Assembly (NCBI RefSeq): GCF_007994985.1
Contig: NZ_VOQF01000005.1
Coordinates: forward strand, 248,001 to 312,000
From: Metabacillus litoralis
GTDB lineage: Bacteria; Bacillota; Bacilli; Bacillales; Bacillaceae
Reading direction: 5' to 3'
DNA: 64,000 nucleotides
Made by a program: the position numbers and the translations under genes. Under the pieces are notes generated by a model. That model worked only from the letters and a program-made list of their open reading frames with translations, made no database searches and was not told the origin of the DNA. Positions 36,858 through 45,572 of the stretch are shown here, piece after piece; position 1 is the first letter of the stretch, and each line of letters opens with the position of its first letter.

Positions 36858-38075
36858 ATGTCGAAAAAGAAACTAGTAATTATGAATCTAGCATTCATGA
36901 TTGGATTAGGAAGTTCATTTGCTATTCCTTCGGTAAAAGCTGAAACTAATGTTCAGCAGCAACGCTCCGAAATTCAAAACGATATTGCTAATGCAGATCA
37001 AGAACTACAAAAAGTAAAAGCAGAGCTTGATAAATTAAATGAACAAATTGTTCGTGTTGATCAAGCAATCGCTGATAACAATAAAAAGATTGAACAAACG
37101 AAAAAAGATATAACAGTTGCTAACGAGGAAATTTCTACTATGGAAAGTGAAATTACTCAGTTAGAAAAATCAATTGAAAATAGAACAGAAATCCTAAAAG
37201 AGCGTGCAATTTCTTTCCAACACAGTGGTGGAAATATTGACTATTTTGATGTGCTTATTGGTTCATCAAGCTTTGGAGATTTTGTTAACCGCGCTATAGC
37301 AGTAGGTAAGATTGTTGAAGCAGATCAAAATCTAGTGGACGAGTATGTGGCTGATGAAGAAACATTAAAAGAATCAAAAGCTTCTAAAGTAAAGAAACTT
37401 GCTGACCTAACGAACATGAAGGAAGAGTTAGAAGGTATGCAAGCACTTACATTAGAGCAAAAAGCACAAAATGATGAATTGAAGAAACAACTTCAAAATG
37501 AAGAGACTGCAACTCTAGCAGCAAAGAATAGTTTACAGCAAAGAGATATGAATCTAGCATCACAATTAGTTGTTAATGATGATACTACAACAAATGACGC
37601 TCAAAGTTCAGAGTCTTCTTCTGTAGAATTAGCTAGTGGTACTAAATCAATTGCCAAAATAGAAAACACACCAGTTAATCCAAATGGTACGGTAAATGAC
37701 TTAATTACAGCAGGGTATAAGTATATTGGTAATTCTGTGTATGTATTTGGTGGCGGACGTAATTCATATGATATAGCTAATGGTCGATTCGATTGTTCTG
37801 GTTTTGTTCATTGGGCATTTTCAACGATCGGTGTTAGTGTTGGTGCTAGTACAGATTCGTTAAAATATGGTGGTACACAAATCTCAACTAGTAATATGCA
37901 ACCTGGAGATCTTGTTTTCTTTAATACGTATAAAACAGATGGACATGTAGGTATCTATATGGGTGGCGGTAAATTTATTGGCTCACAAAGCTCTACAGGT
38001 GTAGCCATTGCAAATATGTCTAGTGGTTACTGGGCTGATAAATTTAATGGTCGTGTAGTACGAGTTAATTTATAA
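36858..38075 (+). CDS. Secreted coiled-coil NlpC/P60 peptidoglycan endopeptidase (CwlO-like)
   Basis: A 405-aa secreted wall hydrolase. Residues 1-28 are a signal peptide ending SVKA; about 30-240 is a long coiled coil as in CwlO (the part that binds FtsEX in that protein); a Ser-rich linker leads to an NlpC/P60 domain (about 280-405). The catalytic Cys is Cys313 (RFDCSGF) and the His is His363 (DGHVGIY). The third polar residue, often His in FIHAS, is in FIGSQS here. It would cut the D-Glu-mDAP bond. Start at ATG 36858 places the signal peptide at the N-terminus; an upstream frame from 36825 adds residues before it and is unlikely. Confidence 0.9.
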   Translation: MSKKKLVIMNLAFMIGLGSSFAIPSVKAETNVQQQRSEIQNDIANADQELQKVKAELDKLNEQIVRVDQAIADNNKKIEQTKKDITVANEEISTMESEITQLEKSIENRTEILKERAISFQHSGGNIDYFDVLIGSSSFGDFVNRAIAVGKIVEADQNLVDEYVADEETLKESKASKVKKLADLTNMKEELEGMQALTLEQKAQNDELKKQLQNEETATLAAKNSLQQRDMNLASQLVVNDDTTTNDAQSSESSSVELASGTKSIAKIENTPVNPNGTVNDLITAGYKYIGNSVYVFGGGRNSYDIANGRFDCSGFVHWAFSTIGVSVGASTDSLKYGGTQISTSNMQPGDLVFFNTYKTDGHVGIYMGGGKFIGSQSSTGVAIANMSSGYWADKFNGRVVRVNL

Positions 38076-38107
38076 AAAGCAGAGCTGGCAGAGATGTCAG
38101 CTTTTTT
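38074..38107 (+). terminator. Terminator of the NlpC/P60 gene
   Basis: AAAAAGC at 38074-38080 pairs with GCTTTTT at 38100-38106, with an inner TGGCA-GAGA-TGTCA stem, ending in a T-run. It overlaps the stop codon. Confidence 0.75.
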
Positions 38108-38159
38108 GTTTGGTTATTTAAGAGTTTCCCGAATTGATTAAGAGTTAAACATCATTTAT

Positions 38160-38327
38160 AAAGGTTATTTTCGCAAACTTTGTTGCTTTAATATTCCGAA
38201 GAAATCAGCACAGTATTAAATCTAGTGGCATCTTTTCTTCATAAAAAGGTAGCTCTAGATACGAAAAGAGACTGTTAATACTGCATATTTTGATAACATA
38301 GCAACAATTTTTCAGAAAAAAGCCTTT
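38160..38327. repeat. MITE-like element, copy 5
   Basis: A 168-bp copy with the best preserved ends: AAAGGTTATTTTCGCAAACT and TTTTTCAGAAAAAAGCCTTT, an imperfect inverted repeat of about 27 bp. TTTATAAAGG/CCTTTATAAA extends the symmetry at the borders. It ends 12 bases before the -35 box of the Zur-controlled promoter. Confidence 0.88.
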
Positions 38328-38339
38328 ATAAAACAAATG

Positions 38340-38391
38340 TTGCAATGAAGATAATTTTAGTTTACAATTTAAATCGTAACAATTACGTTTT
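38340..38391 (+). promoter_or_regulatory. Promoter with Zur box 1
   Basis: TTGCAA (38340-38345) and TACAAT (38363-38368) are 17 bases apart. Directly after it lies AAATCGTAACAATTACGTTTT (38371-38391), which has two mismatches to the Bacillus Zur operator TCGTAAT-N-ATTACGA. Zur with zinc would cover the transcription start and repress the flavoprotein gene and those behind it. Confidence 0.82.
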
Positions 38392-38407
38392 GTAAGGAGT
38401 TAAATAA

Positions 38408-39562
38408 TTGAATGAATGGATTATTATTGGTGGAGGGCTCCATGGGTGTACAATTGCTACAGCTTTAATAAAGAATCATTTCACAACAGCAGGTGACCTC
38501 AAAGTTATTGATGAACATGAAGAGCCCTTAATGGAATGGAAAAGAAAGACGTCACTTATAGGTATGGAATTTCTAAGATCACCTTCTGTACATCATATTG
38601 ATGTTGATCCCTATAGTCTTCAAAGGTATGCAAGGAAGCAACATTTTAAAGCAACATTTTTAGGTCAATATAAAAGACCATCATTAGAACTTTTTAATGA
38701 TCATTGTGATGATGTTTTAAGAAGTATCAATATTTCACAATCATGGATAAAAGGCAAAGTTAGAAATATGGAAAAATGTGATGATCATTGGAATCTACAT
38801 TTAGATAATGACAAGATTATAAAAGGGAAGAAAGTTGTCATTGCGGTTAGTGTTAATAAGCAGTTACTTATTCCAGAGTGGGCAAATGAGTTAAAAGAAA
38901 ATGAAAACTCTCAATTTCATATTTTTGATGATAGCGTTAGTAATCTTGATAGGATAAAACCTCCAGTAGCTGTTATAGGTGGAGGAATAACAGCAGCTCA
39001 TCTTACAATTAAACTTGCTAGGATGTTTCCTGGAAAGGTCATGCTAGTCATGAAGAATGATGTTGAAGTAAAAGATTTTGATAGTGATCCTGGTTGGCTA
39101 GGCCCAAAATACTTAACTGATTTTAAAAAGTTAGATTGTTATAAGAAACGAAGAAATATAATTAAGAAAGCTAGAAATAAAGGAACTGTTACTGGAGAAC
39201 TTTTTAGACAGCTCAGAAAACTGGAAAACAATCATAAAATAGAAATGAGGCAAGTAGCTACTGAAAGTCAATTGTCTTTTCTAAAAAAGTGGCAAAAGGA
39301 GAGTCAAGAAACTCTTTCTATATTATTTGCTACAGGATTTAGCTCCACTTTACCTGAAAAAAATATGGTCGCTGATTTAGTATCCAGTGAAGAACTAGCT
39401 TTATCTGATTGTGGCTATCCAATTGTTACTTCCTCACTAGAATGGTGTCCAAATTTATTTGTGTCTGGGCCACTGGCTGAACTAGAGATAGGTCCAATTT
39501 CAAGAAATATTGCGGGAGCAAGGCATGCTGCTGAAAGAATTATTAAAAAGTATGCTCATTAA
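38408..39562 (+). CDS. FAD/NAD(P)-binding oxidoreductase, Zur-controlled
   Basis: A 384-aa two-dinucleotide-domain flavoprotein: IIIGGGLHGCTIATALI at the N-terminus binds FAD and VAVIGGGITAAHLTIKLAR (about residues 190-208) would bind NAD(P)H. It resembles the lysine/ornithine N-monooxygenase-like (IucD/SidA) and FAD-dependent pyridine nucleotide oxidoreductase groups, but I cannot name the reaction. TTG start with AAGGAG eight bases upstream. Zur boxes lie in front of it and behind it, and it is followed by a zinc-metallochaperone gene, so a task in zinc limitation, such as making a zinc ligand, is likely but inferred. Confidence 0.82.
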   Translation: MNEWIIIGGGLHGCTIATALIKNHFTTAGDLKVIDEHEEPLMEWKRKTSLIGMEFLRSPSVHHIDVDPYSLQRYARKQHFKATFLGQYKRPSLELFNDHCDDVLRSINISQSWIKGKVRNMEKCDDHWNLHLDNDKIIKGKKVVIAVSVNKQLLIPEWANELKENENSQFHIFDDSVSNLDRIKPPVAVIGGGITAAHLTIKLARMFPGKVMLVMKNDVEVKDFDSDPGWLGPKYLTDFKKLDCYKKRRNIIKKARNKGTVTGELFRQLRKLENNHKIEMRQVATESQLSFLKKWQKESQETLSILFATGFSSTLPEKNMVADLVSSEELALSDCGYPIVTSSLEWCPNLFVSGPLAELEIGPISRNIAGARHAAERIIKKYAH

Positions 39563-39581
39563 ATCGTAATAACTTCGATTT
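39561..39581 (+). promoter_or_regulatory. Zur box 2, before the zinc GTPase gene
   Basis: AAATCGTAATAACTTCGATTT is a 7-1-7 palindrome with two mismatches in the right half to the Zur consensus. It begins in the stop codon of the flavoprotein gene and ends five bases before the ribosome site of the next gene, so it may control an internal promoter or act as a roadblock. Confidence 0.75.
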
Positions 39582-39597
39582 AAAAGGAGGGTTATTT

Positions 39598-40788
39598 ATG
39601 GGGAATTCAAAAATTCCAGTTACTGTTTTAAGTGGTTACTTAGGATCAGGTAAAACAACATTACTAAATCATATTTTGAAAAATAAAGAAGGTATACGTG
39701 TGGCAGTTATTGTTAATGACATGAGTGAAATTAATGTAGATGCTTCTTTAATAAAGCAAGGTGGGTTTACACGCACTGATGAAAAGCTTGTAGAGCTTCA
39801 AAACGGGTGCATCTGCTGTACACTTCGTGAGGACTTAATTTTCGAAGTGGAAAGGTTAGTAAAGCAAGGAAACATAGATTACCTTGTTATTGAGTCTACG
39901 GGAATATCTGAGCCAATTCCTGTTGCTCAAACTTTTACGTATGTTGATGAAGAACTTGGAATTAATCTCTCAGATTATTGTGAATTAGATGCAATGATTA
40001 CGGTAGTTGATGCGAATCGATTTTGGCATGATTTTTCTTCCGGAGAAACATTACTAGATCGAAAGCAGGCAACAGATGAGAGAGATACAAGAGAAGTTGT
40101 TGATTTATTAATTGATCAAATTGAGTTTGCCAACATCATTCTTCTAAATAAAGCGGATCTTGTGAAGGGAGAGGATATGAATGAATTAAAGGCAGTAATG
40201 AGGAAGTTGAATCCAGAAGCTAAAGTCATTGAGAGTGAATTTTCAAAGGTTCAGCTAGATCAGGTTTTACATACTAAATTGTTTGATTTTGAAAAATCGA
40301 GTCAGGCTGCAGGCTGGATACAGGAGTTGACGGGAGAACATGTTCCCGAAACAGAGGAATATGGAATATCTTCTTTTGTTTATAATCGAAGAAAACCATT
40401 TCATCCAGAAAGATTTATGAAATGGCTTGAAGCTTGGCCTGTTGATGTTGTCCGGGCAAAAGGTTTCTTTTGGTTAGCTTCCAGGAATGAAACAACAGGT
40501 CTTCTATCACAAGCAGGTCCATCTATTATTATTCAAGCTGCAGGTGAATGGGTGGCAACTTATCCACAACAAGAGCAAAAACAAATTTTACAAGAGGAAC
40601 CAGAGTTACTTGAAAAGTGGGATTCTATATACGGTGATCGGATGACTGAGCTTGTGATGATTGGTATTGATATGAACAGAAGTGCTATAGAGGAATCACT
40701 AGATCATTGCTTATTAACTGAGGAAGAAATGGAACATGATTGGTCAAGATTCACTGATCCGTTGCCACTATTTACAGTAGCAGGATAA
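39598..40788 (+). CDS. COG0523 zinc metallochaperone GTPase (ZagA/YciC-like)
   Basis: A 396-aa G3E GTPase. Walker A is GYLGSGKT (residues 13-20), the metal-binding CxCC is Cys71-Ile-Cys73-Cys74, and NKAD lies near residue 183; the CobW C-terminal domain follows (YNRRKPFHPERFMKWLE). In B. subtilis the Zur-controlled ZagA (formerly YciC) delivers zinc to FolE when zinc is short. AAAGGAGGG precedes the ATG. The two Zur boxes and the zinc-free L33 gene 28 bases downstream support the same role here. Confidence 0.93.
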   Translation: MGNSKIPVTVLSGYLGSGKTTLLNHILKNKEGIRVAVIVNDMSEINVDASLIKQGGFTRTDEKLVELQNGCICCTLREDLIFEVERLVKQGNIDYLVIESTGISEPIPVAQTFTYVDEELGINLSDYCELDAMITVVDANRFWHDFSSGETLLDRKQATDERDTREVVDLLIDQIEFANIILLNKADLVKGEDMNELKAVMRKLNPEAKVIESEFSKVQLDQVLHTKLFDFEKSSQAAGWIQELTGEHVPETEEYGISSFVYNRRKPFHPERFMKWLEAWPVDVVRAKGFFWLASRNETTGLLSQAGPSIIIQAAGEWVATYPQQEQKQILQEEPELLEKWDSIYGDRMTELVMIGIDMNRSAIEESLDHCLLTEEEMEHDWSRFTDPLPLFTVAG

Positions 40789-40816
40789 ATTTATTTTAAA
40801 AATGGAGGAATCATAA

Positions 40817-40966
40817 ATGAGAGTAAACATTACATTAGCATGCACAGAAACTGGAGATCGCAACTATATAACAACCAAAAATAAACGCAATAACCCAGAT
40901 CGAATTGAATTAAAGAAATATTGTCCAAGATTAAAGAAGCACACATTGCACAGAGAAACAAAATAA
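40817..40966 (+). CDS. rpmG: Ribosomal protein bL33, zinc-independent paralogue
   Basis: A 49-aa bL33. The zinc form has two CxxC pairs; here the first reads CTET and the second CPRL, so each pair has lost a Cys. This is the C-minus type that replaces the zinc-binding L33 under zinc starvation and so frees zinc, known from Zur regulons of B. subtilis (RpmGC). GGAGG precedes the ATG. It is 28 bases behind the zinc GTPase gene, in the same Zur-controlled operon, with a terminator after it. Confidence 0.93.
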   Translation: MRVNITLACTETGDRNYITTKNKRNNPDRIELKKYCPRLKKHTLHRETK

Positions 40967-40975
40967 TGTTTAGTA

Positions 40976-41014
40976 AAATTCATTAACAGAGTTTTTGTGT
41001 TAATGAATTTTTTT
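40976..41014 (+). terminator. Terminator of the Zur operon
   Basis: AAATTCATTAACA (about 40977-40988) pairs with TGTTAATGAATTT (40998-41010), followed by a run of T. It separates the zinc operon from the B12 operon. Confidence 0.85.
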
Positions 41015-41028
41015 AGTTGCGACAAATA

Positions 41029-41057
41029 TTGACACTCTTCAAGACCTAGACTATGAT
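41029..41057 (+). promoter_or_regulatory. Sigma-A promoter of the B12 operon
   Basis: TTGACA (41029-41034) is a perfect -35 box, 17 bases before TATGAT (41052-41057). Transcription would begin near 41064, just before the cobalamin riboswitch. Confidence 0.85.
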
Positions 41058-41081
41058 TAAGTAATTGAATTGAATAACTAA

Positions 41082-41244
41082 AAAATAGGTTGATAGATGT
41101 ATAATCTATCATGAAAAGGGAAGATCGGTGCAAATCCGACGCGGTCCCGCCACTGTAAATGGGAGCTTTTTTACGATGAACCACTGTCGCAAGATGGGAA
41201 GGTGTAAAAGGTGATGATCATGAGCCAGGAGACCTGCCTATTTT
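41082..41244 (+). ncRNA. Cobalamin (adenosylcobalamin) riboswitch
   Basis: The conserved B12-element blocks appear in order: CGGTGCAAATCCG, then GCGGTCCCGCCACTGTAA, then GGGAAGGTG and the strongly conserved GAGCCAGGAGACCTGCC. The closing stem P1 is formed by AAAATAGG (41082-41089) and CCTATTTT (41237-41244). It should turn off the downstream transporter operon when cobalamin is plentiful, through the terminator at 41333. Confidence 0.96.
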
Positions 41245-41332
41245 GTTTATACCTTATTACTACGCGGATAGAAGGGTGTTATTATAGATGAAATATGTCT
41301 AATTAAGCCATATGTAATTCTAAACAACACTT

Positions 41333-41357
41333 ATCTCCTTCGTAGGGGATTTTTTTA
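41333..41357 (+). terminator. Expression-platform terminator of the B12 riboswitch
   Basis: ATCTCC (41333-41338) pairs with GGGGAT (41345-41350) around TTCGTA and is followed by seven T. It stands 24 bases before the ribosome site of the first structural gene. An antiterminator partner could lie in the 41245-41332 stretch, but I could not define it. Confidence 0.8.
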
Positions 41358-41395
41358 TGCCCAATTTTATCAAATAGATGGGGAGAGATTTTCGT

Positions 41396-43714
41396 ATGTT
41401 AAACAAATTAAGATTGTCTTTATTATCATTTCTGTTAGTATTTACTGTGTTTTTTGGGACTTTGCAGCCATCTGCTCAAGCAGAGGAAGTTGTAAAAGAT
41501 GAAACAATTAGTGTAGTTGGTAATAGTGAAACATTACTAGAAGAGACAACGTTTAGTTATGAAGAAAATATGACAGCATTAGATGTGCTTATAGATGCTG
41601 TTGGTGAAGAGAATATCGAATTCGAAGATACAGATTTTGGAAAAATGATAATTGGTATTAATGGAGTAAAGCCTGCTGAAGATGAAAGTTTTTATTGGGC
41701 GATTTTTATTAATGGAATTGCATCGCCAGTTGGTGCTGAATCGTATATTGTTCAACCAGGAGATTCGATTAGTTATAGATATATAGATTATATGGAAGCA
41801 GCTGATTCGGCAACATTAAATGTGATCAATGGAGATGATATACAGGAATTTTATCCATCCACGTTTATTGATAACCCAACAGCATTAGATCTTTTAAACC
41901 TATTAGTAGGAAAAGACAATGTAGGTGTTACTTACTATGGAGAAGATGCTTTTGTTAACAGTATTAATGGTGTAGCAACAGAAGGTAATAGTTATTGGGC
42001 TTTTTATATCAATGATGAAATGGCAAGTACAGGATTAAATGGACACACTCTAAAAAATGGTGATAAGATCACGTTAAACTACGAAACATGGGAAGAAGAA
42101 TCACCTGAAAATCCAGAAGAGCAACCGGAAACAGAGGAACCAACAAAGGCCTTTGATTCAGTTGAATTTAACAAAGCTGTTAACTCTGCAAGTCAATATA
42201 TTCTTTCTAATAAAGTAGAAGATTGGCAAGCTGTTGCACTTAATAAAGCAGGAAAATCACTACCAGCTTCCTATTCATCAAACTTAAAATCACTAATTCT
42301 TGAGAAAGATGGCATGTTCTCAAAAATCACAGATTATGAGCGCTTAACATTAGGGATATTAGCTGCTGGTAAAGATCCAAGAAATTTTGAAGGGCATAAT
42401 TTAGTAGAGTCAATATATAATGGAAACGTAACGAAGCAAGGACTAAATGGTGTTGCTTACGCACTGATTGCGTTAGATAGTGCGAACTTCCAAGTTCCTA
42501 AAACGGCAAAATGGACAAGAGAGAAGCTAATAGCTGAGTTACTCAAGAATCAACACGATGATGGTGGTTGGTCATGGTCTCTAAATCCACCAAGTGATAG
42601 TGATACAACAGCTATGGTATTAACTGCTCTAGCACCTTATAAAAATCAAGCAGATGTGAGCTTGGCAATTGAAAAAGCAGTAAATTATTTGAAAGAACAA
42701 TATCAAGGATCTACGGTGGATAATAGTTCAACAGCAGCAACAATTGTTATTGCATTATCAGCTCTAGGAATTGATTCACACAGTGAAGAATTTACAAAAA
42801 ATGAGAATAGTTTAATAGAGTTTTTACTTACTTTCCAAAATAAAGACGGTGGATTTGATTGGCAAGGTGGAGAAGAAAGTGACTCATTTTCTTCAGATCA
42901 AGGATATCGTGGGATTGTAGCGTATCAGTTATTTTTAGCAGATAAAGGCTCTTTATATACATTGCCTTTGAATACTAATAAGGTTGAAGATGGTAATCTA
43001 TTGGTTAAGGATCACTCTGATCTTGTAATTAAAGCTAGCAATGTTTATAAAGTGAAAAAAGATGCTAAAACATTTACACTTACAAATGAACTGTTAAAAG
43101 GTCTACCACAGAATTCTTCGATTGAAGTATCAAATGGAAAAGTGAATGCTACTGTTCCCGTTGCATTACTTTTAACGAATTCAGATGTTATTTTCAGCTT
43201 TGGTGAGGTTTCTGAAGCAGTAAAAAATACTAGTGATCTAGTAAGTGATTTATACGATTTTACAATTACTTCAGAAGGAAAGACAATAAGTGATTTTGGA
43301 AATCATGTTGTCAATTTAGGATTTGATCTTACTAACTTTAATGGTGATTGGGATCAGCTTCGTATTTATCATGTTGATGAAAATGGAAATAAACTTGAAG
43401 AAATGAAAACTACTTATGATGCAAAAACAAACCAAGTATTTGCAAGTGTAGGTCATTTCAGCATTTACGGAGTATTCGAGCTACAAAAAAATTCTATAAA
43501 AGAACCTGTTGTGAAAGAAGATAACTCTTCTGAACAGAAAGGCGAGGTTCAGCAAGATCAAGTTCAACAAAAAGAAAAAACTTCATCAAATGGCAACCGC
43601 CTGCCAAACACAGCAACACCATTATTTAACTTAATTGCACTAGGTGGAGCACTAATGTTAATTGGAGCTGGTGGTACAATTTATTCAAGAAGACGTCAAA
43701 CAAATAAAATTTAA
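41396..43714 (+). CDS. Wall-anchored transcobalamin-like cobalamin-capture protein
   Basis: A 772-aa secreted protein under a cobalamin riboswitch. Residues 1-29 are a signal peptide (PSAQA). Two DUF4430/transcobalamin C-domain-like modules follow (about 57-132 with YWAIFINGI, and 139-231 with YWAFYINDE), then an acidic Pro-rich linker (232-252) and an alpha/alpha-barrel region (about 255-525) of prenyltransferase/squalene-cyclase repeat type (NQHDDGGWSW, QNKDGGFDWQGG). A beta-rich part follows. Near the end stands the sorting signal LPNTA (736-740), a hydrophobic helix and RRRQ. Vertebrate intrinsic factor and transcobalamin use the same two folds in opposite order to bind B12. I infer that it captures cobalamin at the wall. 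ATG 41396 has GGGAGAG upstream; ATG 41378 overlaps this site. Confidence 0.85.
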   Translation: MLNKLRLSLLSFLLVFTVFFGTLQPSAQAEEVVKDETISVVGNSETLLEETTFSYEENMTALDVLIDAVGEENIEFEDTDFGKMIIGINGVKPAEDESFYWAIFINGIASPVGAESYIVQPGDSISYRYIDYMEAADSATLNVINGDDIQEFYPSTFIDNPTALDLLNLLVGKDNVGVTYYGEDAFVNSINGVATEGNSYWAFYINDEMASTGLNGHTLKNGDKITLNYETWEEESPENPEEQPETEEPTKAFDSVEFNKAVNSASQYILSNKVEDWQAVALNKAGKSLPASYSSNLKSLILEKDGMFSKITDYERLTLGILAAGKDPRNFEGHNLVESIYNGNVTKQGLNGVAYALIALDSANFQVPKTAKWTREKLIAELLKNQHDDGGWSWSLNPPSDSDTTAMVLTALAPYKNQADVSLAIEKAVNYLKEQYQGSTVDNSSTAATIVIALSALGIDSHSEEFTKNENSLIEFLLTFQNKDGGFDWQGGEESDSFSSDQGYRGIVAYQLFLADKGSLYTLPLNTNKVEDGNLLVKDHSDLVIKASNVYKVKKDAKTFTLTNELLKGLPQNSSIEVSNGKVNATVPVALLLTNSDVIFSFGEVSEAVKNTSDLVSDLYDFTITSEGKTISDFGNHVVNLGFDLTNFNGDWDQLRIYHVDENGNKLEEMKTTYDAKTNQVFASVGHFSIYGVFELQKNSIKEPVVKEDNSSEQKGEVQQDQVQQKEKTSSNGNRLPNTATPLFNLIALGGALMLIGAGGTIYSRRRQTNKI

Positions 43715-43851
43715 TGATAATGAGGGTAACTCAATAGAGTACTAGTTTATTTCCTGTTTAGGAGATCGGTAGGAAAATGAGTTTCCCTCGTTTTCTGTAT
43801 CTAGTTTATACTATATAAAGAGCTTTCCTAGGATAGACAGGGGGTATTGAA

Positions 43852-44688
43852 TTGAAAAGACTTAACAAAGTGTTATTAGCATTTATTATGATCATGATGT
43901 TTTTAATAGGCTGTGAAAAAGATGAGGTAGTTCCTATAACAGAAAAAGCAAGTGTTGAGGAAACTACTGAAGCATCTTCAGAAGATAAAGAAGTAGCAAC
44001 ACATAATGGTCATGAAGAAAGTCAGGATCCTACTGAAGAAAGTAATAAAGAAGAATCAAGCCAAGACACTACTGAAAAGAATGAAAAAGCAAGTGATGTG
44101 GCTTCAGAAGATAAACAAGAAACATCATCAACAAATACTTCTAAGGAGAAAGAAACCTCAAGTAACAAAACTGAGAAATCAACAGAACAGCAAAAGTCTA
44201 AATCAGCGGCAACTCCAGAAGTTGATGAAAAAAAGAAATCTTCAACAGCAACACAAACTGCTAAAACAACTTCTGAAGTAAATACGACACCAAAAGAAGA
44301 AGCAAAAAAAGAGAAAGTAACCGCTCCACCGGTCGTTAAAAAAGAGGAACCGAAACAAACAGTTACTATAACAATTGCTGGTGATCAAGAAAAAGGAACA
44401 GTTCTTTCTTCAACAAAGGTAGAAATGAGTGAAGGCAATACAGTACTTGATATTACAACGAAAATTCTTAAGCAAAAGAAGATACCAATTAGTGTGACTG
44501 GTAGTGGTTCAGGTGCTTATGTGGAAGGTATTGCAAATTTGTTTGAATTTGATCGAGGTCCTTTAAGTGGTTGGACGGTGAAAAAAAATGGTACGACTTT
44601 AGATCGAAGTGCTGGCATTGTTAAAGTGAAAAGTGGTGATAGCATTCAGTGGATTTATACAACAAATTATGAAGAGGATGGAAACTGA
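43852..44688 (+). CDS. DUF4430 lipoprotein, likely cobalamin-binding
   Basis: A 278-aa lipoprotein. The signal peptide ends in the lipobox LIGC, so Cys21 should carry the lipid. A ~140-residue low-complexity spacer rich in Glu, Ser, Thr and Lys would reach through the wall. The C-terminal DUF4430/transcobalamin-like module (about 170-275) has the hallmark YVEGIANLFEFDRGPLSGW followed by TVKKNG. It starts with TTG preceded by AGGGGG. Its stop overlaps the ATG of the ECF T subunit by one base. I infer that it takes the ligand from the wall protein and hands it to the membrane transporter. Confidence 0.85.
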   Translation: MKRLNKVLLAFIMIMMFLIGCEKDEVVPITEKASVEETTEASSEDKEVATHNGHEESQDPTEESNKEESSQDTTEKNEKASDVASEDKQETSSTNTSKEKETSSNKTEKSTEQQKSKSAATPEVDEKKKSSTATQTAKTTSEVNTTPKEEAKKEKVTAPPVVKKEEPKQTVTITIAGDQEKGTVLSSTKVEMSEGNTVLDITTKILKQKKIPISVTGSGSGAYVEGIANLFEFDRGPLSGWTVKKNGTTLDRSAGIVKVKSGDSIQWIYTTNYEEDGN

Positions 44689-45572
44689 TGAGAGGAGTTC
44701 ATGCTTTTCATCCTTTTGTCCTTTTTCTATATTATGTTGGAGCAGCAACACTGGTCATGCTATATAAGCATCCGGTGTTTTTGTTTGTAGCGATCATTTT
44801 GTTCATTATCTTTAATCTTCAATTAGATGGGGGAAAAGCATTAAGAGGATGGTTCTTTATGCTGTTTTATTTATCATTCTTTTTCTTATTAATTAATCCG
44901 CTGGTGAATCGAAAGGGAAATCATATTTTATTTTATTTTAATAACAATCCAGTGATGCTTGAGGCTGTTATTCATGGGATCATTGCTGCTCTATCAATCT
45001 TTGCACTGCTTGTTTTATTTCTTTCCTATAATATCGTTATTACTGCTGACCGGTTTTTATATTTATTTTCAAAATGGTTACCACAGTGGGCTCTTCTCAC
45101 AATGCTTTCCATGAGATTTATCCCATTGTTAAAAAGAAGATTAAGAGAGATTGAAACGGTTCAACAAAGCAAAGGATTGTCAGTAAAAGGTGGAAAACTA
45201 AAAGATCGTGCGAAAAATGGAATATTGCTTGTGCAAATTCTTTTAACTTGGTCATTAGAGGAAGCGATTCAAACAGCTGATTCGATGGCAGCACGTGGTT
45301 ATGGACTTAAAAAGAGAAGCAAATATACACCATACAGAATGCGAAAGATGGATTGGATCGCTCTCGTTTATATTGTATTATTCACGATTGTTGCATTGTT
45401 TGGATGGTGGTTAGGTGATGGCGTGTTAAGCATTGAGCCAGTGTTAGAAACAATGGTAATTGAGGGACGTGAATGGTTTTATTTATTGATGTTTTCACTG
45501 TATATTGGTGCACCACTAATGATTGAAGGAAGGGAGGCGCTCCTATGGCATTTTTGGAGACAAAAAACCTAA
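44688..45572 (+). CDS. ECF transporter transmembrane subunit (EcfT/CbiQ-like)
   Basis: A 294-aa membrane protein with about six or seven helices. The coupling-helix motif that docks the ATPases is visible as SMAARGYG (about residues 201-208); a second, altered one is ETVQQSKGL. It overlaps the lipoprotein stop by one base and the ATPase gene by 28 bases. No cbiM or cbiN gene is present, so this is not a cobalt CbiMNQO system. It would form the energising module for the S subunit at 47182. Confidence 0.9.
   Translation: MRGVHAFHPFVLFLYYVGAATLVMLYKHPVFLFVAIILFIIFNLQLDGGKALRGWFFMLFYLSFFFLLINPLVNRKGNHILFYFNNNPVMLEAVIHGIIAALSIFALLVLFLSYNIVITADRFLYLFSKWLPQWALLTMLSMRFIPLLKRRLREIETVQQSKGLSVKGGKLKDRAKNGILLVQILLTWSLEEAIQTADSMAARGYGLKKRSKYTPYRMRKMDWIALVYIVLFTIVALFGWWLGDGVLSIEPVLETMVIEGREWFYLLMFSLYIGAPLMIEGREALLWHFWRQKT

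Noticed and set aside
40864-41184. A 106-codon minus-strand frame
   Set aside because: It is antisense to the bL33 gene, the terminator, the promoter and the cobalamin riboswitch, all of which are well supported.
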